Of a stretch of 6,738 bases of DNA, positions 1 to 5,103 are shown one piece after another. Positions within the stretch are counted from its first letter, which is position 1. Every line of letters starts with the position of its first letter. The stretch comes from Coxiellaceae bacterium. Its GTDB lineage: Bacteria > Pseudomonadota > Gammaproteobacteria > Coxiellales > Coxiellaceae. Below the pieces are notes generated by a model that did no database searches, had not been told where the DNA came from, and worked only from the letters and a program-made list of their open reading frames with translations. The translations under genes were made by a program, and so were the position numbers. The stretch lies in assembly GCA_014238325.1 (NCBI GenBank), contig JABABH010000116.1, forward strand, positions 1 to 6,738, read 5' to 3'.

Positions 1-72
1 CAAGTGCATGCTTCGCATCTTGAAGTGGGATGGGTATATGAATGGGTCACCTAATAACTATGAGTCTTGCTT
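1..72. other. Unassigned stretch before lspA, with a possible hairpin
   Basis: No gene can be named here. On the + strand two frames are open: one stops with TAA at 52-54 and another with TGA at 74-76, which would overlap the lspA ATG as ATGA. Neither reads like the zinc-binding C-terminus of isoleucyl-tRNA synthetase, the usual upstream neighbour of lspA. Bases 1-22 can fold: CAAG at 1-4 pairs with CTTG at 19-22 and TGC at 5-7 with GCA at 15-17, with T18 bulged. CTTCGCATCT (11-20) recurs inverted at 594-603, and CTTGAAGTG (19-27) recurs inverted at 717-725. This favours a non-coding repeat or terminator-like stretch cut by the window edge, but a gene end cannot be excluded. Confidence 0.3.
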
Positions 73-564
73 ATGAAAAAAATCTACTCCTCTCGCAAAA
101 AAACAGCCTGGTCATGGTTATGGCTCAGCCTATTTATCATCATAGTTGATCAAATCACTAAATATCTCGCGAACCATGATTTAATCATACAATACCCGAT
201 GCCTGTATTCTCCTTCTTAAACTTCACCTTAACCTACAATACAGGAGCAGCGTTTAGCCTTTTTAATTTTCTAGGAGAGCGATCTCTCTATATATTTGGA
301 AGCATCACCATACTGGTGACAATTATTTTCCTGATATGGCTAGGAAGACTCCAAAAGCATGATGCCTGTCAAGCTGCAGGCATCAGTCTGATCATAGGTG
401 GCGCCTTAGGTAATTTTATCGATCGCGTTCATTTGAGCTACGTTATCGACTTTATCGATTTTCACATGGGTAGCTGGCATTATGCCATATTTAATATCGC
501 AGATAGCGCTATTTGCCTGGGTGCTTTACTCTTATTTATTGCCTTATGGGCCAAACATGAATAA
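73..564 (+). CDS. lspA: Lipoprotein signal peptidase (signal peptidase II)
   Basis: LspA is the inner-membrane aspartyl protease that removes the signal peptide of diacylglyceryl-modified prolipoproteins just before the lipidated cysteine, between Lgt and Lnt in lipoprotein maturation. The 163-residue product is close to the E. coli length (164). Visible family blocks are VDQITKY (residues 25-31), FTLTYNTGAAFS (51-62), GGALGNFIDR (109-118), VIDFIDF (124-130) and FNIADSAICLG (140-150). The catalytic aspartates expected by comparison with the Pseudomonas enzyme are D126 and D144, both present. Four hydrophobic segments fit the known membrane fold. I chose ATG at 73, giving MKK followed by the first membrane helix; an in-frame TTG at 67 is less likely. 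A weak GAG at 62-64 may serve as ribosome-binding site. Downstream lies convergent uvrA, so the common ileS-lspA-fkpB-ispH order is not continued on this side. Confidence 0.96.
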   Translation: MKKIYSSRKKTAWSWLWLSLFIIIVDQITKYLANHDLIIQYPMPVFSFLNFTLTYNTGAAFSLFNFLGERSLYIFGSITILVTIIFLIWLGRLQKHDACQAAGISLIIGGALGNFIDRVHLSYVIDFIDFHMGSWHYAIFNIADSAICLGALLLFIALWAKHE

Positions 565-574
565 TAGCCTTGTG

Positions 575-633
575 ATATACCGCTCGCGAATGGAGATGCG
601 AAGTTGGCTGCTGTGAGCGGTGTATTTTTGTTT
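575..633 (+). terminator. Probable intrinsic terminator of lspA
   Basis: An 11-base-pair stem (575-585 with 615-625, one T-G wobble) starts 10 bases after the lspA stop codon. It is followed directly by a T-rich tail, TTTTT at 625-629 then G and TTT to 633. The stem and tail look like a Rho-independent terminator. The weak point is the long loop of 29 bases (586-614), which has only minor internal pairing. Confidence 0.55.
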
Positions 634-664
634 GGCTGGCGAAAAGTCCATATTCGCTCAGCCA
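633..664. repeat. Stem-loop 2 in the lspA-uvrA gap
   Basis: TGGCTG (633-638) pairs with CAGCCA (659-664). The stem continues through GCGAA (639-643) with TTCGC (653-657), leaving T658 bulged. This gives 11 base pairs around a loop of about 9 bases. It begins in the T-tail of the preceding terminator stem. Its function is unknown; it may help to end transcription from either side. Confidence 0.5.
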
Positions 665-668
665 CTTC

Positions 669-694
669 AGGGGGACAATCGCGGTTGTCCCCTT
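669..694. terminator. Stem-loop 3, possible bidirectional terminator
   Basis: GGGGACAA (671-678) pairs perfectly with TTGTCCCC (685-692), and G670-T693 and A669-T694 can extend the stem to 10 pairs. The loop is 6 bases. This is the most GC-rich and stable hairpin of the gap. It lies 27 bases beyond the uvrA stop on the minus strand and could halt read-through from both convergent genes. There is no clear T tract on either side, so intrinsic termination is not assured. Confidence 0.45.
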
Positions 695-698
695 AAGA

Positions 699-712
699 AT
701 CCCCATCGGGAT
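699..712. repeat. Short stem-loop 4 just after the uvrA stop
   Basis: ATCCC (699-703) pairs with GGGAT (708-712) around a 4-base loop, 8 bases past the uvrA stop on the minus strand. On that strand it is followed by TTCTTAAGG, a weak T-rich tail. It may be a minor part of the uvrA transcript end; five pairs alone are not convincing. Confidence 0.3.
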
Positions 713-720
713 GAGTCACT

Positions 721-3558
721 TCAAGCTTGAGCATGACCCTTCTTGAGCAAAGGTTTTAAAAACTGGCCGGTATACGACGCTTTGCAAGCAGCCACGATCT
801 CTGGTGTTCCAGCTACCATGACTTCACCCCCTCCATCCCCCCCCTCTGGGCCCATATCAATAATCCAATCTGCCACTTTAATGACATCTAAATTATGCTC
901 AATAATGATAATGGTATTGCCCTGATCTCGCAAACGCTGCAATACTTTTAATAATTGTAGAATATCATGAAAATGCAAGCCCGTTGTGGGCTCATCCAAT
1001 AAATACAGGGTCCTTCCTATCTCTCGCTTGGCAAGCTCGCGCGCTAATTTAATACGTTGCGCTTCACCACCTGATAAGGTTGTTGCGCTTTGACCGAGGG
1101 TAATATAGGCAAGACCAACATCGATTAACGTTTGTAATTTTCGCGCAATCGGAGGAATAGGATCGAAAAATGTGCGTGCTTCTTCAACCGTCATTTGCAA
1201 GACTTCATGAATATTTTTACCTTTATAACGTATTTCTAAAGTTTCACGATTATAGCGTTTACCGAAACAGTCATCGCAATGCACATAGACATCCGACAAA
1301 AAATGCATTTCAACGCGAATCACGCCATCTCCTTCGCAGGCTTCACACCGCCCACCTGGCACATTAAAACTAAAGCGTCCTGCACGATAACCCCGCGCAC
1401 GCGCCTCTGGTGTTTCTGCAAATAATTCTCGAACTAAGGTAAAAATACCGGTATACGTCACAGGATTGGAACGTGGTGTACGCCCAATCGGAGCTTGATT
1501 CATTTTAATGATTTTATCGATATGTTCCAATCCATTGATGGCACGATAAGTCGGAACTTGGTGACTAAACGCACGATTCAGTCGCTCTGCTATAATGGGA
1601 TATAATGTATCATTAATTAAACTTGATTTTCCTGAACCAGACACACCCGTCACGCATGTCATCACGCCAATAGGAATATCCACGCTAACATTTTTTAAAT
1701 TATGACAAGAAGCTCCTTTTAACTGAATAGCAGGTCTCCCTCCACGTGCTGCGACACGTTGCTCTGGAATAGGGATTTTTCTTCGCCCCAATAAATACTC
1801 GGCTGTTAATGAGGTAGCCTGACGCATGATGCTAGCAGGCGTGCCTTGTGCCACCACTTCCCCTCCATGCACCCCCGCACCTGGACCCATTTCAACCATA
1901 TAATCAGCCGCACGCATGGCAGCTTCATCATGTTCCACCACGATAACAGAATTACCTAAATCTCTTAATTTTATTAAGGTATCTAATAATCGTTGATTAT
2001 CCCGTTGGTGTAACCCGATAGAAGGCTCGTCTAAAATATATAAGACACCCACTAAACCTGAACCAATCTGACTCGCTAAGCGAATCCGCTGCGCCTCTCC
2101 GCCGGATAAAGTCTCAGCACCTCGTGCTAAATTTAAATAATCTAACCCAACATCTATTAAGAATTGGAGCCGAGCCTTAATCTCGTCTACAATTTTTTCG
2201 GCTATCTTGCCTCGCTTACCAGATAAGGATAACGACCGTAGCCATGCATAAGCATGATCAATAGAGAGAGCTGTTATATCGGGTAAATTTTTTTCCTCAA
2301 TAAAAACATGGCAAGCTTCTACTTTTAAACGTGCCCCACCGCATACGCTGCAATCACCCATCTTAAGATATCGACTTAATTCATCACGCACTGCAGTCGA
2401 TTGAGTTTCTTTATAGCGACGTTCCATTAATGGGATGACCCCCTCGAAAGGATGCGCACGACGCTTTCTCCCTCCCGACAGAAAAGGAATTTTTTCCTGA
2501 GCACTACCGTATAAAATCATATGTTGAATTTTAGGCGACAATTTGCAATATGGCATATTCATGTCAAAATTATAATGCTCTGACAAACTTTGCAAAACCT
2601 GATAATAATGTTTATTCTGCGCATTCCAACCACGCACCGCACCTGCCGCTATACTTGCGTCTGCATGATGAATAACCTTCTCAGGATCAAAATACTGTTT
2701 GACACCCAGACCATCGCAAGTAGGGCAGGCACCCGCCGGATTATTAAATGAAAATAGACGCGGTTCCAACTCCGATAAACTATAACCACAGCTTATGCAA
2801 GCATATTGCGTAGAAAAGACATGCTCTTCGATATCAGACTGATCTTCCATCGGTGCCATACAAGCCACCCCTTCTCCCATACGAACAGCCGTTTCAAAGG
2901 ATTCCGCTAGACGTTGTTGCATATCAGGCCGTATTTTAAGACGGTCAACCACCACATCAATAGTATGTTTTTTACGAGCATCCAAGGTCTCAACATCATC
3001 AAGTTCTAGTAATTTTCCATCGAGACGAATGCGAATAAAACCTTCTCGCTTTAAGCGTGCCAATAACTGACTGCAATCTCCTTTACGATTATCCCATACT
3101 GGCGCTAATATCATCACCAAGGCACCAGGCGATAACGCTAAAACATGATCCACCATTTGACTGATGGTTTGCGCTTGTAGCACGTGCTGGTGCACGGGAC
3201 AACGCGGCTCTCCAATACGCGCATAAAGCAGACGCAAATAATCATAAATTTCAGTAATCGTCCCTACGGTCGAGCGCGGATTATGGGACGTTGATTTCTG
3301 CTCAATCGCAATCGTCGGAGACAAGCCTTCAATCACATCGACATCAGGCTGATCCATCACGGATAAGAACTGACGAGCATAAGCCGAGAGGGACTCAACA
3401 TAACGACGTTGACCTTCAGCATATATCGTATCAAATGCTAGTGAAGACTTACCAGAGCCTGATAGACCCGTAATCACGACCAATTTATCACGTGGGATAT
3501 CCAGCTGAATATCCTTCAAATTATGCGTACGAACGCCTCGTAATCGAATTTTTTTCAT
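721..3558 (-). CDS. uvrA: Excinuclease ABC subunit A (UvrA)
   Basis: UvrA is the DNA-damage-recognition ATPase of nucleotide excision repair; its dimer searches DNA, loads UvrB and then leaves. The product has 945 residues (E. coli 940) and appears intact. Both ATPase modules are complete: Walker A GLSGSGKS at 31-38 and GVSGSGKS at 638-645, signature LSGGEAQR at 484-491 and 828-835, and Walker B-type ILDEP and LLDEP. Zinc-binding cysteines are C254/C257/C278/C281 and C738/C741/C761/C764, nearly the E. coli positions. The start is ATG at 3556-3558 (MKKIRLRGVRTHNL), which aligns with the E. coli start; the frame runs 39 codons further upstream, but that part is unlike UvrA and overlaps yajR. 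One oddity is K-M-N-Q-A-P at 685-690, where E. coli has D-I-D-Q-S-P next to the second Q-loop. The gene diverges from yajR and converges on lspA. No convincing LexA box is seen upstream. Confidence 0.98.
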   Translation of the reverse strand: MKKIRLRGVRTHNLKDIQLDIPRDKLVVITGLSGSGKSSLAFDTIYAEGQRRYVESLSAYARQFLSVMDQPDVDVIEGLSPTIAIEQKSTSHNPRSTVGTITEIYDYLRLLYARIGEPRCPVHQHVLQAQTISQMVDHVLALSPGALVMILAPVWDNRKGDCSQLLARLKREGFIRIRLDGKLLELDDVETLDARKKHTIDVVVDRLKIRPDMQQRLAESFETAVRMGEGVACMAPMEDQSDIEEHVFSTQYACISCGYSLSELEPRLFSFNNPAGACPTCDGLGVKQYFDPEKVIHHADASIAAGAVRGWNAQNKHYYQVLQSLSEHYNFDMNMPYCKLSPKIQHMILYGSAQEKIPFLSGGRKRRAHPFEGVIPLMERRYKETQSTAVRDELSRYLKMGDCSVCGGARLKVEACHVFIEEKNLPDITALSIDHAYAWLRSLSLSGKRGKIAEKIVDEIKARLQFLIDVGLDYLNLARGAETLSGGEAQRIRLASQIGSGLVGVLYILDEPSIGLHQRDNQRLLDTLIKLRDLGNSVIVVEHDEAAMRAADYMVEMGPGAGVHGGEVVAQGTPASIMRQATSLTAEYLLGRRKIPIPEQRVAARGGRPAIQLKGASCHNLKNVSVDIPIGVMTCVTGVSGSGKSSLINDTLYPIIAERLNRAFSHQVPTYRAINGLEHIDKIIKMNQAPIGRTPRSNPVTYTGIFTLVRELFAETPEARARGYRAGRFSFNVPGGRCEACEGDGVIRVEMHFLSDVYVHCDDCFGKRYNRETLEIRYKGKNIHEVLQMTVEEARTFFDPIPPIARKLQTLIDVGLAYITLGQSATTLSGGEAQRIKLARELAKREIGRTLYLLDEPTTGLHFHDILQLLKVLQRLRDQGNTIIIIEHNLDVIKVADWIIDMGPEGGDGGGEVMVAGTPEIVAACKASYTGQFLKPLLKKGHAQA

Positions 3559-3641
3559 AGTTAATCTCAAATAGTCGCATATGGATGATGAATCGGTATA
3601 CAATGCAGTCATTGTAAATATTGAATTAGGTAATATCAGGC
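3559..3641. promoter_or_regulatory. Divergent uvrA/yajR control region
   Basis: These 83 bases separate the start codons of two divergent genes, so both promoters should lie here. Candidate -10 hexamers are TACAAT at 3599-3604 on the + strand and TATACC or TGTATA on the minus strand around 3594-3602. None has a good -35 partner at normal spacing, so I do not assign exact promoters. A GAG about 8 bases before the uvrA ATG is a weak ribosome-binding site. An AGG about 12 bases before the yajR ATG is weak too. Confidence 0.45.
3599..3616. promoter_or_regulatory. Perfect 18-base dyad, candidate operator
   Basis: TACAATG (3599-3605) and CATTGTA (3610-3616) are exact reverse complements separated by CAGT. 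The dyad sits in the middle of the divergent gap and overlaps the candidate -10 elements on both strands. That is the usual position for a repressor dimer site acting on both genes. The protein that would bind is not known, and none is encoded in the window. The arms do not match the E. coli LexA consensus (CTG-N10-CAG). Confidence 0.45.
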
Positions 3642-5000
3642 ATGTCACCCCAAGAATGTCGAGCGACCATCGCATTAGCCACGATCATGGCTTGTCGCAT
3701 GCTGGGATTATTTATTATTCTCCCTATATTTTCTCTGTATCTTAAAAGAATTCCCGGTGCGACACCAGCACTGATCGGCATAGCGATCGGGATTTATGGG
3801 CTGACTCAAGCCTGCTTACAGATCCCATTTGGCATGTTATCCGATAAGATAGGCCGGAAATGCGTCATTGCGTCAGGCCTGCTGATTTTTATCATCGGCA
3901 GCCTGATCGCTGCACTCGCTACTTCCATCGAGGGCCTTATTATAGGCCGCGCTCTCCAAGGCGGAGGAGCTATCGGTAGTACGATCTTAGCGACAGTCGC
4001 TGATGTCACACGCGATGAATCCCGTACCAAGGCGATGGCTCTGATCGGTATGGTCATCGGATTATCCTTTATAATAGCGCTGATTATCGGGCCCCTTATC
4101 AATGCTTGGTTTCATTTATCCGGAATATTTGTAGCCACCGCGATCACTGGATTGATCAGCCTGGTGATTTTATATACCCTTATGCCCCATCCTGCCACGC
4201 CTATCTCTCGCCCAGAAGTCAGCCTGGCACCTCATTATTTTAAATCAGTGATCAAAAATACCACATTGCTGCGCTTAGATTTTGGAATTTTTAGTTTACA
4301 CAGTATCTTGACTGCGCTATTTATTGCCATACCTCTCGTATTGATGCATCACTCACCGAATCATCACTATACTCAGCCCTTATTTTATTTGATCATTTTG
4401 ATCAGTGCTTTTGTTGTTGCGCTACCGCTCATTATATGGGCAGAAAAAAAACATCAACTCAAAACCTGTTTTATCGGCAGCATCACGCTACTGACGGCTT
4501 GTGCCATAGGACTCATCTTGTTTCAAAGCAACATACTAGCAATCGGTATCATTCTGCTATTTTTTTTCGCAGCCTTTACCTTGCTAGAAGCGAGTTTACC
4601 CTCATGGCTCTCTAAAATTGCACCGCTGCGGCATAAAGGCACCGCTATGGGCATTTACTCTTCCGCGCAATTTTTAGGCATATTTGTGGGCGGCAGTCTT
4701 GGTGGGTCAATTTTTAGTCATTTTGGTCCAACGGGAGTCTTCACATTTTGCGCACTGCTCTCGCTCGCTTGGCTAATAGCTTCCATCACACTCCCAGCAC
4801 CTCCCTATCTTGCGACGATCATCATGACTTTGGATCAACAACATTGGAAGAGCATCAGCGAGAGCATTCGTCATATTGCAGGTGTCGTAGAGCTCTCTCT
4901 TTCTGAAGCAGAACAAACGCTCTATATTAAAATCAACAAAGCTATCATCACTGAACAAGCATTACGCAGAACCATCCAATCTGCCCAACTGCCCCATTAA
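3642..5000 (+). CDS. yajR: YajR-type MFS transporter with C-terminal YAM domain
   Basis: This is a 452-residue major facilitator superfamily membrane protein, matching E. coli YajR (454) in length and along its whole sequence. MFS motif A is GMLSDKIGRK at 64-73, and RALQG at 103-107 is motif B. Other blocks shared with YajR are ALIGIAIGIYGLTQA (43-57), TKAMALIG, KGTAMGIYSSAQFLG and GGSLGGSIF. The hydrophobic profile fits 12 helices. The last 60 or so residues are soluble and resemble the YAM domain, a small ferredoxin-like fold, around IAGVVELSLSEAEQTLYIKI. The substrate is unknown, but proton-driven efflux is the usual inference. The ATG at 3642 gives MSPQECRAT, aligned with the E. coli MTPGERRAT, which supports this start. 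It diverges from uvrA, an arrangement like the uvrA-MFS-ssb cluster of Pseudomonas, but ssb is absent here. Confidence 0.9.
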   Translation: MSPQECRATIALATIMACRMLGLFIILPIFSLYLKRIPGATPALIGIAIGIYGLTQACLQIPFGMLSDKIGRKCVIASGLLIFIIGSLIAALATSIEGLIIGRALQGGGAIGSTILATVADVTRDESRTKAMALIGMVIGLSFIIALIIGPLINAWFHLSGIFVATAITGLISLVILYTLMPHPATPISRPEVSLAPHYFKSVIKNTTLLRLDFGIFSLHSILTALFIAIPLVLMHHSPNHHYTQPLFYLIILISAFVVALPLIIWAEKKHQLKTCFIGSITLLTACAIGLILFQSNILAIGIILLFFFAAFTLLEASLPSWLSKIAPLRHKGTAMGIYSSAQFLGIFVGGSLGGSIFSHFGPTGVFTFCALLSLAWLIASITLPAPPYLATIIMTLDQQHWKSISESIRHIAGVVELSLSEAEQTLYIKINKAIITEQALRRTIQSAQLPH

Positions 5001-5036
5001 CATCTCTGTATTGAAAGGGTTTGTCTCTATCCCCAT

Positions 5037-5069
5037 ATGCATGAGCTCACCCTCAGTGAGCCCATGCAT
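5037..5069. terminator. Strong stem-loop between convergent yajR and the orphan gene
   Basis: GCTCAC (5045-5050) pairs with GTGAGC (5056-5061) around a 5-base loop. After one A-C mismatch the stem continues with ATGCATG (5037-5043) and CATGCAT (5063-5069). In total there are 13 pairs with one mismatch. Its place between two convergent stop codons (5000 and 5104) suggests a shared terminator or a block to antisense transcription. There is no T tract on either strand, so it is not a textbook intrinsic terminator. Confidence 0.5.
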
Positions 5070-5103
5070 GCATCCATATCCTCCATGAACAGGAGCGAAC
5101 ATC

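Noticed and set aside
67..72. TTG at 67 as the lspA start
   Set aside because: The ATG two codons later gives the typical MKK start before the first membrane helix.
2..76. End of ileS overlapping lspA by ATGA
   Set aside because: The open frame does not show the Cys-rich C-terminus of isoleucyl-tRNA synthetase, and the segment looks repeat-like. The overlap alone is not enough.
743..3473. Small + strand frames antisense to uvrA
   Set aside because: The opposite strand encodes a fully conserved UvrA in these regions, so the short frames are by-products of its codons.
3585..3612. LexA/SOS box for uvrA
   Set aside because: On the minus strand a CTG half-site occurs, but the CAG partner at the right spacing is missing. 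The dyad in this place has different arms.
3559..3675. Longer UvrA starting 39 codons upstream
   Set aside because: The extra residues do not resemble UvrA, would overlap the yajR start, and the ATG at 3556-3558 aligns exactly with the known UvrA start.
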